DNA of 8,413 nt from Acidobacteriota bacterium (lineage in GTDB: Bacteria > Acidobacteriota > Terriglobia > UBA7540): positions 1,152-9,564 of the forward strand of contig PLWR01000325.1 in assembly GCA_003165615.1 (NCBI GenBank). The letters are read 5' to 3'. The position numbers were made by a program, and so were the translations under genes. The notes beneath the pieces were generated by a model that was not told where the DNA came from, ran no database searches, and worked only from the letters and a program-made list of their open reading frames with translations. Shown one piece after another: positions 1 to 6,426 of this stretch (positions within the stretch are counted from its first letter, which is position 1; every line of letters begins with the position of its first letter).

Positions 1-193
1 CATAGGACCGGGTCAAATAGAAGCTTAGAGGATAAATCATGAGGCAGAAGACCCAGGCCGTGGGGTACTCGCTGTAGATTTGCGTGGCGTCCGCGGCTCG
101 TATGTAGCAGCCCAGTGCCAGGCAGAGGGTGATGAGAAGCAGGTCTCCCCCCAGAAGGGCCAGCTTGATCTTGATCTGCATCGGGGTCTTCAT
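1..193 (-). CDS. Probable polysaccharide priming sugar transferase, N-terminal fragment
   Basis: The 64 visible residues are an amino terminus, and the gene continues past the left edge. They begin MKTPMQIKIK and then enter a hydrophobic helix (about residues 11-32, LALLGGDLLLITLCLALG). A short polar loop and a second hydrophobic stretch (about 48-61, ending FYLTRSY) follow. A leading membrane helix containing a GD pair and a second helix ending in FYL..Y are what I expect at the start of WbaP/EpsE-type undecaprenyl-phosphate sugar phosphotransferases, which put the first sugar-phosphate on the lipid carrier. The catalytic domain is outside the window, so the assignment leans on this N-terminus and on the two upstream glycosyltransferases. 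The ATG overlaps the preceding stop by one base (TGATG), implying translational coupling. Another polytopic membrane protein, such as a flippase or polymerase, remains possible. Confidence 0.7.
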   Translation of the reverse strand, partial: MKTPMQIKIKLALLGGDLLLITLCLALGCYIRAADATQIYSEYPTAWVFCLMIYPLSFYLTRSY

Positions 194-1437
194 CAGGTTA
201 CGGGGCTCTCCTTCCGGGGGGAAGCCAATCCCTTCAATAACGTTTCGTATTGCTCCACCACGGCCTGCGGGGAGTAGTGACGCGCCATGAATTCTGCTCC
301 GCTCCGCCCCAGGCGTTCACGCCGGGCGGCATCATGGTAAAGGGTGGTAAGGGCCTGGCAAAAATCTTCCACGTTCCCGGGAGCGGTGACGATGCCGGTG
401 CCCCCGCGCCGCAAGAATTGTGCCAGGTCCGAGTCCTCATCAACGCTCGCCACCACCGGACGCGCGGCGAGCAGGGAATTATAGATGCGTCCGGGAAACG
501 AAGTCTTGCCCACCCCCGGCTTCGAGGTCAGAACCAAGACGTCAGCGGTGGCCAGCATTTCGGATAGCGACTCGCCGGGCTGCGTGGGCAGAAACTGCAG
601 GTTGGCAAGACGCCGCGCGCGGGCCAGCCTTACCAGGTCCGCCTGCTTCGACCCTCCCCCAATCACCAGGAAAAGGAGGTCGGGAATCGCCGCCAGCCTT
701 GCCGCTGCGTCCACCAGCAATTCCGCGCCATGCGTATACCCAATATTGCCAGCGTACATAACCACAAACTTGTTATCAAGGGCGTGGCGCCGGCGGAAGG
801 AGTTGGCGCGGGGAAGGGGGGTGACGGCGGCGGTATCGACGAAATTGGGGATGATCACCACTTTCCCGCGCTCGATGCCCCGCTCCGCAATCGCCTCCGC
901 AAAAGATTCCGTGATTACCGTGATCCGGTCCGAGGCCCGGTAGATGCGATTCATCAGGCTGCTCATGACGCGCGCCAGCCATCCTGCCCGCACTTCCTGG
1001 CTGGCGAGAAAAGCATCCGGAAACAAGTCCTGGGCATTGTAAATCACCGCGCAGCGGCGGAGGGACCGCAATAATAAGGCATTGAACCCCAGCCAAAAAG
1101 GCGGCGAGACGATGATGACGGCCTCGGGGCGTTCCGTAAACAGGCCGGCCACCAGGCTGGTCAGCGTGAAACTGGCATAGTTCAGGAGCTTCGCAACTTT
1201 TCCCGCGGATTTCGGGAACGCCCAGCACCGAATCACCCTGACGCCCTGGCGAATTTCATGCCGGAAGGGCCGCCACCAGTAACCCGGCGGGACGCGCGGA
1301 AGCTGATAGTGCGGAGTTCCGGCGAGCACGGTCACCGGGTGTCCGCGCGCGGCGAGTTGCTGCGCCAGGCCGGTGATCACGATGGCATTGCTTGTGAACT
1401 CCGGGGCGTACTGGATGCTGAGGATGAGCAGGCGCAA
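193..1437 (-). CDS. GT4-family glycosyltransferase, WcaI/WbuB-like
   Basis: This 414-residue cytosolic or membrane-associated GT-B enzyme probably transfers a sugar from a nucleotide sugar to a lipid-linked polysaccharide intermediate. The N-terminal Rossmann domain opens MRLLILSIQYAPE and contains a glycine-rich turn region (LAARGHPVTVLAG, 28-40) and the YNAQDLFPD block (133-141) typical of the WcaI/WbuB branch of GT4. The C-terminal domain starts near YAGNIGYTHG (228-237) and carries VIGGG (258-262) and the donor-site segment FPGRIYNSLLAARPVVAS (314-331). The usual EX7E glutamates of GT4 are not visible in that segment; as I recall, this branch commonly lacks them. The start is TTG at 1437, since no in-frame ATG fits between it and the upstream gene's stop, and I see no clear Shine-Dalgarno sequence, so coupling to the upstream gene 39 nt away is likely. 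Donor and acceptor sugars cannot be read from the sequence. Confidence 0.92.
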   Translation of the reverse strand: MRLLILSIQYAPEFTSNAIVITGLAQQLAARGHPVTVLAGTPHYQLPRVPPGYWWRPFRHEIRQGVRVIRCWAFPKSAGKVAKLLNYASFTLTSLVAGLFTERPEAVIIVSPPFWLGFNALLLRSLRRCAVIYNAQDLFPDAFLASQEVRAGWLARVMSSLMNRIYRASDRITVITESFAEAIAERGIERGKVVIIPNFVDTAAVTPLPRANSFRRRHALDNKFVVMYAGNIGYTHGAELLVDAAARLAAIPDLLFLVIGGGSKQADLVRLARARRLANLQFLPTQPGESLSEMLATADVLVLTSKPGVGKTSFPGRIYNSLLAARPVVASVDEDSDLAQFLRRGGTGIVTAPGNVEDFCQALTTLYHDAARRERLGRSGAEFMARHYSPQAVVEQYETLLKGLASPRKESPVT

Positions 1438-1476
1438 GGGATTCGTGTGGGCCGAGCCGCGGGAGTGGATCGGCGG

Positions 1477-2667
1477 TCAGGTCCTCCTTTCCGGAGGGAT
1501 GGTTTCTGCCCCGCGGCTTGCGGCGCGAGGCGCAGTTGCAATTTGCTGGAAAAGCCGGTGCACCTTTTCCGCGCCCTGCTGCCAGGAAAACTGCCGGGCG
1601 CGCTCCAGCGCGCGGCGGGAGAGCGCTTCCCGAAGGGAAGGGTCGGCGAGCACTTCGAAGGTCTTATCGGCAATGTCCACGGGATCCTCACCGTTGAACA
1701 AAACCGCGGCGTCGCCACAGATATCGGCCATGGGGCGTCGCCGGCAGCAGAGAATCGGCGTCCCGCAGGCGAGCGCCTCAATCAGCACCGTGCCGCACGC
1801 TTCCACCAGCGATGGGAAAACAAAACAAGTGGCATGGCCGAACAGCAAGGGCATGTGCGCATGAAGAACATAGCCGAGAAACTTAACCCGGTCAACACAG
1901 CCTGCCTCGGTGAGCAGTTTCCTGACCCTGCCGATGTACTGCGAGTCCCACACGCCGCCGGGTATCACCAGCGGCATGGTGACCTTGCCCGCCTTCACCA
2001 GGGAAACATAGGCCTTGGCCAGATTCAGCAAATTACCGTAACCCGCCAGGCGCGTCGCCGCCAGGATATACGGCGGCTCCAGTCCCAGGCGCTCGCGCAG
2101 CAGGGCGGCGGAACCCGGCGCGGGAGGATGGAAGCCTTCCGTCACGCCGGGGTAGCTGACCACAATTTTACCCGGTGGGAGGTGGAACCGCTCGACCAGA
2201 AAATCTCTCTCCCAGTCGGAAATGGCGATAATTCCGTGGCTCCGGCGCAGGGAAATTTCCGTCATCATCCGCAGCAGCCACAGCCGCGCCCGCAGGTGAA
2301 AGGGGTTGGGGAATTGCCCGGCGAAGAAGGGCTCCACATTCTGCACGATGATGATACTGGGCGTGGACGAGAGGAGAATCGCCATATTTTGAGTTGTGTA
2401 AACAGCGTCGGCCCGCTGGGTGCGCAGAATCCAGGGCAGAGCCAACTGTTCCCAAAGCACGCGGAAGGCGCCGGACCGGGGCGCCCACCGGGGCGAATGG
2501 ACACGGAAATTCGCCTGCCGCACGTCCAACTCCCGGGCGTTCGAGGGAGGAAGAAAAATCTCGTAGTGGTTGGAGCGGTCCAATTGCGCGAGGCGGGGAA
2601 GAAAATTCTTCAAATAGGTATGGCTGCCGTAAGATGTCGCCGTGAGCCCGAGAATGGCGATATTCAT
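1477..2667 (-). CDS. GT4-family glycosyltransferase, mannosyltransferase-like
   Basis: This 396-residue GT-B glycosyltransferase probably extends the polysaccharide repeat unit. The N-terminal domain starts MNIAILGLTATSYG, with a G-H-T-Y glycan-acceptor-type loop at 14-18. It also contains the VQNVEPFF segment (108-115) and AISDWERDFL (148-157), a block common in GT4 enzymes related to mannosyl- and rhamnosyltransferases. The C-terminal domain has the EX7E donor-site motif, EACGTVLIE (E289 and E297), followed by ALACGTPIL, and ends in the usual FSWQQGAEKV helix (360-369). I chose the ATG at 2667 because a purine-rich GGACGGA lies just upstream and the family pattern begins there. An in-frame GTG four codons earlier (2679) is the alternative. 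The gene follows the SIS gene after 135 nt and precedes the second glycosyltransferase by 39 nt. Sugar specificity is unknown. Confidence 0.93.
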   Translation of the reverse strand: MNIAILGLTATSYGSHTYLKNFLPRLAQLDRSNHYEIFLPPSNARELDVRQANFRVHSPRWAPRSGAFRVLWEQLALPWILRTQRADAVYTTQNMAILLSSTPSIIIVQNVEPFFAGQFPNPFHLRARLWLLRMMTEISLRRSHGIIAISDWERDFLVERFHLPPGKIVVSYPGVTEGFHPPAPGSAALLRERLGLEPPYILAATRLAGYGNLLNLAKAYVSLVKAGKVTMPLVIPGGVWDSQYIGRVRKLLTEAGCVDRVKFLGYVLHAHMPLLFGHATCFVFPSLVEACGTVLIEALACGTPILCCRRRPMADICGDAAVLFNGEDPVDIADKTFEVLADPSLREALSRRALERARQFSWQQGAEKVHRLFQQIATAPRAASRGAETIPPERRT

Positions 2668-2802
2668 TTTTCCGTCCACCCCAGCGCGGGCGCCGGCCGG
2701 GCCGCTCGTGGCGAGCAGGGAGAAACTAAAACGCCCGGTGGTAATCTCCTGGGCATGGCGAGCCGGCCTCAGGTTGCCGGGTCACGAACGGTCAGCGCCG
2801 CG

Positions 2803-3399
2803 TCAGCAGGAGGCAGCCGCGGGGGCCTCAGCCGGGGCATCCAGGCGCGCGCACAGAACTTGCATGGCCACATGGAAGAGCATCATGTGAATGTCCTCCA
2901 CCTTCTGCATGTCGTTCACGGGAATGTGCACCGGCAGTTGCACCAGGCCCGCCAGCTTCCCGCCATTAAAGCCGGTCAGCCCCACCGTTACGGCGCCCTG
3001 CTGATTGGCGTATTCAATGGCCTTCAGAATGTTGGGAGAATTCCCGCTGCCGGAAATGCCAACCACCACGTCGCCGGGATGAAGGAAATTCTTGAGCTGC
3101 TCGACAAACACCTCGGAGTAGGAAACATCGTTGGCATAGGCGGTCAGCGTGGCCAGATTATCGTTCAGGCTGATCACGCGAAAGCGCTTCTGCCGCCCGT
3201 AGGAAACCCCTTTGTTCAAATCACCGGCGGCGTGGGAAGCGCTGGCGCCGCTTCCCCCGTTGCCCATCAGAAACACCTGGCGGCCGTCTAGGTAGGCGCT
3301 CTCCAGAAGCTGCAGGAGTTTTTCCGCGGCGTCGGTGGGAATGACGTCAATCGCCTCCTTGAGACCCTGGCAGTAATCGAGAAACTGTTGGCGAAGCAT
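2803..3399 (-). CDS. SIS-domain phosphosugar isomerase, GmhA-like
   Basis: This 198-residue single SIS domain protein resembles D-sedoheptulose-7-phosphate isomerase, which makes the first intermediate of ADP/GDP-heptose synthesis in the cytosol. The phosphate-binding loops are clear: MGNGGSGASASH (45-56) and ISGSGNSPN (115-123). The catalytic histidine of GmhA corresponds to H171 in EDIHMMLFH. The position of the catalytic glutamate in E. coli GmhA (FAEEL) is occupied by Asp in HAAGDLNKG (D60). I recall a sizeable GmhA-like subgroup with this DL.KG pattern, so it may be a paralogue family with another substrate rather than a defective enzyme. The tail (188-198) is Ala/Pro-rich and probably disordered. 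An AGGAGG Shine-Dalgarno at 3406-3411, 6 nt before the ATG, fixes the start. As the likely first gene of this operon segment it could supply heptose for the glycan built by the downstream transferases; DiaA-like function is less likely. Confidence 0.9.
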   Translation of the reverse strand: MLRQQFLDYCQGLKEAIDVIPTDAAEKLLQLLESAYLDGRQVFLMGNGGSGASASHAAGDLNKGVSYGRQKRFRVISLNDNLATLTAYANDVSYSEVFVEQLKNFLHPGDVVVGISGSGNSPNILKAIEYANQQGAVTVGLTGFNGGKLAGLVQLPVHIPVNDMQKVEDIHMMLFHVAMQVLCARLDAPAEAPAAASC

Positions 3400-3433
3400 T
3401 CGCTTCCTCCTCGTCAGGATTATTCCTCATCGG

Positions 3434-3454
3434 GCCGGGAAGGGCAAGCCCGGC
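3434..3454. other. Hairpin in the leader between two divergent genes
   Basis: GCCGGG (3434-3439) pairs with CCCGGC (3449-3454) across a 9-nt loop; an alternative inner GGGC/GCCC stem also exists. The hairpin lies 35-55 nt upstream of the SIS start codon, so it would be in that gene's 5' leader if the promoter is further out. No T-tract follows on either strand, so it is not a standard terminator. A role is speculative. Confidence 0.3.
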
Positions 3455-3496
3455 GTGGGCGGAGCCGATCGGGCCATCTTCTCATCGGGTCATCGA

Positions 3497-3531
3497 GTGA
3501 TTGGAGATTGGTGATTTGTGATTGGTGATTT
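3497..3531. repeat. Five-copy heptamer array (GTGATTK)
   Basis: Exactly five uninterrupted 7-bp units: GTGATTG twice, GTGATTT twice and GAGATTG once. A looser heptamer-like stretch (TCATCGG, GTCATCG) precedes it at 3483-3496. It sits in the divergent intergenic region between the SIS and dehydrogenase genes and does not fall in a credible reading frame. It resembles the short tandem heptanucleotide repeats known from cyanobacterial intergenic DNA; any function is unknown. Confidence 0.8.
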
Positions 3532-3545
3532 GCGGCTCTCGCTTT

Positions 3546-3569
3546 TCTCTGCGTCTCCGCGCCTCGGCG
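3546..3569. repeat. Three-copy octamer repeat (YCTCNGCG)
   Basis: Three degenerate 8-bp units follow one another: TCTCTGCG, TCTCCGCG and CCTCGGCG, then GTGAG. The element lies 15 nt beyond the heptamer array. From memory, similar stuttering CTC-GCG sequences recur in the intergenic regions of several environmental bacterial genomes; I cannot confirm copy number here. Confidence 0.6.
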
Positions 3570-3688
3570 GTGAGAATAGCAATTTTTCCCTCTTCGGCAT
3601 CTCCGTCGCGTGTAGTATTAGAGCAGGGCACGCCTTCTTCAAGCGGGGCGGAACTGAAAGATCAAAACCAGTCGGGGGGGGAGACTCT

Positions 3689-4474
3689 ATGAAACTCGAT
3701 GGCAAAGTGGCGATCGTTACCGGCGCCGCGCGAAGCATCGGCCGGGCCAGTGCGATCAAATTTGCAAAGGAAGGAGCGAAGGTCACCGTGGCGGACATCC
3801 GCGCGGATCTGGGCGCGGAAACGATCCGCCTGATTGAGAGTGCGGGTGGCCAGGCAAACTTCGTCCTAACCGATGTTTCCAAGGAAGCCGACGTCAAGAA
3901 TATGGTGGACCAGACGCTGGCGCGCTGGGGACGCGTTGATATTCTGTTTAACAACGCCGGTCTGGCCAAGGTGATGCTCGTGGAAGACACTTCCGAAGCC
4001 GAATGGGATCACCTTTTCGGCGTGAACCTCAAGTCGGTCTTCTTCGGAGTGAAGCATGTTGTGCCGCACATGCGCCGGCAGGGTGGTGGGGTCATCCTGA
4101 ACATGGGGTCCATCAGCGGTTTGGTGGGCCAGATGCGAACTCCCGGCTACGTTGCCTCCAAAGGCGCCGTGGTGCTGCTCACCAAGTCCCTGGCGCTCGA
4201 CTATGGCCACGCCAATATTCGCGTGAATTGCCTCTGTCCCGGCATCACCGACACGGCGGCATTTCGCGAGCACATTTCTTCCAGCTCCGACCCGGAGGCG
4301 CTGATTCGCGAGCGTCAGGAGCGCGTTCCGCTTGGCCGTTTCCTGACTTCCGAGGAGGTTGCCAAGGCGGCGCTCTACCTTGTCTCGGATGACAGCACGG
4401 GCGTCACCGGAATCGCTCACCTGGTGGATTGCGGAATGCTTGCCGCCGCCGAATACAGCTCAACCTGGCTGTGA
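3689..4474 (+). CDS. Short-chain dehydrogenase/reductase, FabG-like
   Basis: This 261-residue classical SDR is a cytosolic NAD(P)-dependent oxidoreductase interconverting an alcohol and a ketone. The nucleotide-binding motif is TGAARSIG (11-18), where the second glycine of the usual TGxxxGxG is Ser16. D36 at the end of the second strand (VADIR) favours NAD(H) over NADP(H). The NNAG motif is at 88-91. The catalytic tetrad is N113, S141, Y154 and K158 (YVASK). The family's C-terminal substrate loop (CPGITDTAAF) and the V.G...VDCGM end are present. Length is typical. I chose the ATG at 3689 because a GGGGGGGAGA ribosome site lies just upstream and family homology begins there; the frame stays open further upstream but enters the repeats. 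The gene stands alone, divergent from the polysaccharide operon, so the substrate (3-oxoacyl, sugar, steroid or other) is undetermined. Confidence 0.93.
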   Translation: MKLDGKVAIVTGAARSIGRASAIKFAKEGAKVTVADIRADLGAETIRLIESAGGQANFVLTDVSKEADVKNMVDQTLARWGRVDILFNNAGLAKVMLVEDTSEAEWDHLFGVNLKSVFFGVKHVVPHMRRQGGGVILNMGSISGLVGQMRTPGYVASKGAVVLLTKSLALDYGHANIRVNCLCPGITDTAAFREHISSSSDPEALIRERQERVPLGRFLTSEEVAKAALYLVSDDSTGVTGIAHLVDCGMLAAAEYSSTWL

Positions 4475-4673
4475 GTAAGCGGGGGTAGCCATCAGATCTG
4501 TTCTGAAGGTCTGCGGTTCGTCCCCGATTGACAAGAAAGGCCGCGGACCTCGCAAACAGGTCGCGCTACAATGGCTGGCTGATTCGATTACGCGGCGTTT
4601 TGTTTTTGGCGGGGTTGATGATAACCTCATTCCGTAGCCGGTCGCGAAGGGATGTCGGGTCAGAGGACGCATC
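4475..4673. other. Intergenic region without a gene
   Basis: These 199 nt separate the dehydrogenase from the coiled-coil gene. They hold a perfect CAGATCTG palindrome (4493-4500) and a small GACCT/AGGTC stem-loop near 4546-4562. A TTGACA (4528-4533) and a TACAAT (4567-4572) are both present but 33 nt apart, so they cannot form one sigma-70 promoter. The coiled-coil gene has a local ribosome site (AGAGGA) just before its ATG and so may have its own promoter here. Confidence 0.5.
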
Positions 4674-5135
4674 ATGACGCTTGATGAGATGGACAAGAAG
4701 ATTGAATTCATCCTGGACATGCAGGCGCAGTTCACCGTCAATCTCGATAACCTCAGGATCTCGATGGGGGACCTCACTGGTACCGTGGAAAGCCTTAGTG
4801 GCACGGTGGGGGACCTCACTGGTACCGTGGGAAACCTTAGTGGCACGGTGGGGGACCTTCGAATTTCGGTTGCCGGCCTTGCGGGAATTGTCAGGGAATC
4901 GATACAGCTCAGCGACGACCGTTTCACCCGCCTCGACGACCGAATGGCGGATTTGGCGAAGTCACAGAAAGCGGCGGAAGAACGTTCTGCCCGGCTTGAC
5001 CAACGGATGATGGAGTTGGCGGAAGCGCAGAAGGCCACCGCCGAGGCGCAGAAAACCACCGATGAGCGTCTCAATGCTTTGATCAGCATCACGGAACGAC
5101 ACATCACCGGCCCTGACCACGCGCCCCGGCCATAA
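4674..5135 (+). CDS. Small coiled-coil protein with heptad repeats, function unknown
   Basis: I do not recognise a named family. The 153-residue product has no signal peptide or membrane segment and is probably cytosolic. Residues 1-30 are helical and mixed charge. Residues 32-73 are six 7-residue units with Leu and Val in fixed positions (pattern GDLTGTV, ESLSGTV and relatives). Residues 75-145 are a charged, Gln/Ala/Glu-rich helix (FTRLDDRMADLAKSQKAAEE), and the TDERLNALISITERHI ending (129-144) is one I have seen on other small bacterial coiled-coil proteins. The likely fold is a homo-oligomeric bundle, possibly a scaffold. AGAGGA lies 7 nt before the ATG. The complementary strand is also open across this gene, but heptad periodicity favours this frame. 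A partner or role cannot be inferred from neighbours. Confidence 0.8.
   Translation: MTLDEMDKKIEFILDMQAQFTVNLDNLRISMGDLTGTVESLSGTVGDLTGTVGNLSGTVGDLRISVAGLAGIVRESIQLSDDRFTRLDDRMADLAKSQKAAEERSARLDQRMMELAEAQKATAEAQKTTDERLNALISITERHITGPDHAPRP
4767..4850 (+). repeat. 42-bp tandem repeat inside the coiled-coil gene
   Basis: Two 42-bp copies (4767-4808 and 4809-4850) differ at two bases and encode 14 residues each: GDLTGTVESLSGTV and GDLTGTVGNLSGTV. A third copy starts (GDL) and then diverges. Each copy is two heptads, so duplication keeps the coiled-coil register. The near identity at DNA level points to a recent duplication. Confidence 0.9.
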
Positions 5136-5304
5136 ATCAATCCAGCATCCGTCCGCCGATCATCAGCCTGCCCAACCTCTTCTTCCTAAAACAAGGTCGT
5201 CGTTTCTTGCTTCCTTAGCGAGGATTATCGTAAGGGCACGCCTTGGCGCGCCCCTACCTGAATTCTCAATGGGACATGCGGAGTGAAATCGCCTGCGGCG
5301 CCAG
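5136..5304. other. Convergent intergenic region
   Basis: These 169 nt lie between the ends of the coiled-coil and FHA genes. The only clear structure is the near-palindrome at 5230-5257, listed separately. I see no credible ORF and no T-tract terminator for either gene. Confidence 0.6.
5230..5257 (-). repeat. Near-palindromic hairpin element
   Basis: Two 13-nt arms of the form GTAxGGGCxCGCC / GGCGxGCCCxTAC surround a TT centre (AA on the minus strand). As minus-strand RNA every arm position pairs, using two or three G-U pairs; as plus-strand RNA the same positions are A-C mismatches. The centre would open to a CAAG loop. It lies 48 nt past the FHA stop codon and could end or stabilise that transcript, although no U-tract follows. 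Its look (GTA..GGGC..GCCC..TAC) is that of a dispersed REP-like palindrome. Confidence 0.6.
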
Positions 5305-6048
5305 CTACCACGCCACCAGGCTGAACTGCACCTGCACCTTGCCCACGGCCACGAGGTCACCCTCTTTGAGTTCGACCTTGGCCGTCAGGGGAATGCCGTT
5401 GACGGAAACCTTCTTGCCGGCCGGGGACAGGTGGTAAGTTTGGCCCTGCTTGACGATCATGGCGGCAATTTTCGGTGCGAACCAGCCCTTCAGCCTGATG
5501 ACGCACTGGTCGGATTTGCCAATCATCGAGGTGGGGGCAGTAAGGAGAAATTCCTTTGCCGACATCTTGCCCTTGAGCACGGTCAGCTTGCCCACACGCG
5601 CCGCGAGTGCGGCGGATGCAGCCGCGTTGCCTTTGGCGAACGCCTCCTGCAATTCCCGGCGCTTTTTGGTATCCAGGACCATGGTGCCAGTGAGTTTTAT
5701 CGCCTCATCCTCCGCGTCCTCCTTGGGTCGCGACGCGGGAGGCTGCGGCTGTGCTCCCGCCACATCTCTGGTGAAGCGCACGGTGTGCTTGCCCACGGTA
5801 ATAACGTCGCCGTAGGTGAGCGGGGCCTGGGTAATTCGTACGCCATTAAGAAGCGTTCCGTTCAGACTGCCCAGGTCCTGAACGTAATAGACTCCGGACT
5901 GGGAGAAGATGCGCGCGTGATGAAATGACACGGCGGGGTTATCAATGAAAAGGTTCTCTTGGAGGGACCGGCCTATCGTTACCGGCTCCGAACCAATCGC
6001 CAATTCTTTCAAAACCGAATCCCCAAAGCTAAGTTTCAAAACCGGCAT
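5305..6048 (-). CDS. Two-domain FHA protein
   Basis: This 247-residue cytosolic protein is a phosphothreonine-binding adaptor, presumably acting with Ser/Thr protein kinases. FHA domain 1 (about 1-95) has all the signature residues: G26-R27, S41-x-x-H44, N63-G64 and LNG (67-69). A polar linker (96-150) contains TGTMVLDT (120-127), then KKRREL and an Ala-rich stretch. A second FHA-like domain (about 153-245) keeps the fold pattern: IGKSDQ (176-181), VSVNG (214-218) and GDLVAVGKVQVQF. However, Ser and His of the SxxH site are replaced (APKIAA, 191-196), so it probably does not bind phosphothreonine. There is no membrane segment. The ATG at 6048 has AAGGTGA upstream. The gene runs convergent to the coiled-coil gene and divergent from the secreted VirB10-like gene. 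No kinase gene is in the window. Confidence 0.93.
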   Translation of the reverse strand: MPVLKLSFGDSVLKELAIGSEPVTIGRSLQENLFIDNPAVSFHHARIFSQSGVYYVQDLGSLNGTLLNGVRITQAPLTYGDVITVGKHTVRFTRDVAGAQPQPPASRPKEDAEDEAIKLTGTMVLDTKKRRELQEAFAKGNAAASAALAARVGKLTVLKGKMSAKEFLLTAPTSMIGKSDQCVIRLKGWFAPKIAAMIVKQGQTYHLSPAGKKVSVNGIPLTAKVELKEGDLVAVGKVQVQFSLVAW

Positions 6049-6075
6049 GGGTCACCTTCGGCAAGTTGTAAATTT

Positions 6076-6081
6076 AATATA
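6076..6081 (-). promoter_or_regulatory. Possible -10 element for the FHA gene
   Basis: TATATT on the minus strand lies 27 nt before the FHA ATG, which would give a leader of about 20 nt. A second candidate, TATACT, is at 6112-6117. Neither has a convincing TTGACA at 17 nt, so the call rests on AT-richness in otherwise GC-rich DNA. Confidence 0.3.
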
Positions 6082-6141
6082 GATTTTCTTGCTCCCACAT
6101 CTTGTGACTCTAGTATAAAACAAACACCTGATTTCTGGCGC

Positions 6142-6171
6142 GGGTTGTTTTGGGTTGTTCTGGGTTGGCAT
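6142..6171. repeat. Three 10-bp-phased GGGTTG repeats
   Basis: Three consecutive 10-bp units (GGGTTGTTTT, GGGTTGTTCT, GGGTTGGCAT) place the same hexamer once per helical turn. They lie about 94 nt upstream of the FHA start codon, just outside the proposed promoter, as a multi-subunit regulator site might. This could also be simple slippage repeat. Confidence 0.55.
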
Positions 6172-6210
6172 GAGGGGGCGGGATTCAACCACGTCCAACC
6201 ATCTGGCTGG

Positions 6211-6239
6211 CGCCGCCCTCCGTTCCCCGGGGGGCGGCG
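6211..6239. other. Strong GC hairpin
   Basis: CGCCGCCC (6211-6218) pairs perfectly with GGGCGGCG (6232-6239) across a 13-nt loop, which can itself add two C-G pairs with a bulged T. No T-tract follows, so it is not a standard intrinsic terminator. It could be a structural part of an RNA leader or small RNA. Confidence 0.5.
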
Positions 6240-6381
6240 ATTTCCGGATTGGACTTGTGGGAGCTTAAGGCTCATTGCAGTCATCTTGCAAAACGTCACA
6301 CTGACAGAGACGGTTTTCGCCGAGGCGCCCGGAGCCGGTCCCGACAAGGCGGGGAGGCAGTTCTTTTTTCTCAAACCTGCC

Positions 6382-6403
6382 CGGCTAAAGAGCGGCTAAA
6401 GAG
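6382..6403. repeat. 11-bp direct duplication
   Basis: CGGCTAAAGAG occurs twice in immediate succession (6382-6392, 6393-6403). It may be a replication-slippage product and has no evident function. Confidence 0.7.
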
Positions 6404-6426
6404 CTTGCGGAAAAACCCCTCATGCT

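Noticed and set aside
1258..3291. 677-codon open frame on the plus strand
   Set aside because: It lies antisense to three well-supported genes (both glycosyltransferases and the SIS isomerase). Its translation has no recognisable motif and is rich in Arg, Gly, His and Gln, as expected from the complement of GC-rich genes.
3497..3569. CRISPR-like array
   Set aside because: Units are 7-8 bp with no spacers and no cas genes are present.
3518..3688. 57-residue N-terminal extension of the dehydrogenase
   Set aside because: It would run through the octamer repeat, has no SDR similarity, and the internal ATG has a good ribosome site exactly where family homology begins.
4528..4572. TTGACA and TACAAT read as one sigma-70 promoter
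   Set aside because: The hexamers are 33 nt apart rather than about 17, so they cannot serve as a pair.
4460..5140. 226-codon open frame antisense to the coiled-coil gene
   Set aside because: The translation is Ser/Arg-rich with no motif, and the opposite frame has heptad periodicity and a ribosome binding site.
6339..6370. Intrinsic terminator at the T-run
   Set aside because: The only stem before it is 4-5 bp and separated from the T-run by several bases, and no plus-strand gene upstream needs a terminator there.
6036..6374. 112-codon minus-strand frame upstream of the FHA gene
   Set aside because: No motif, overlaps the FHA start and promoter-like region and has low-complexity content; treated as chance.
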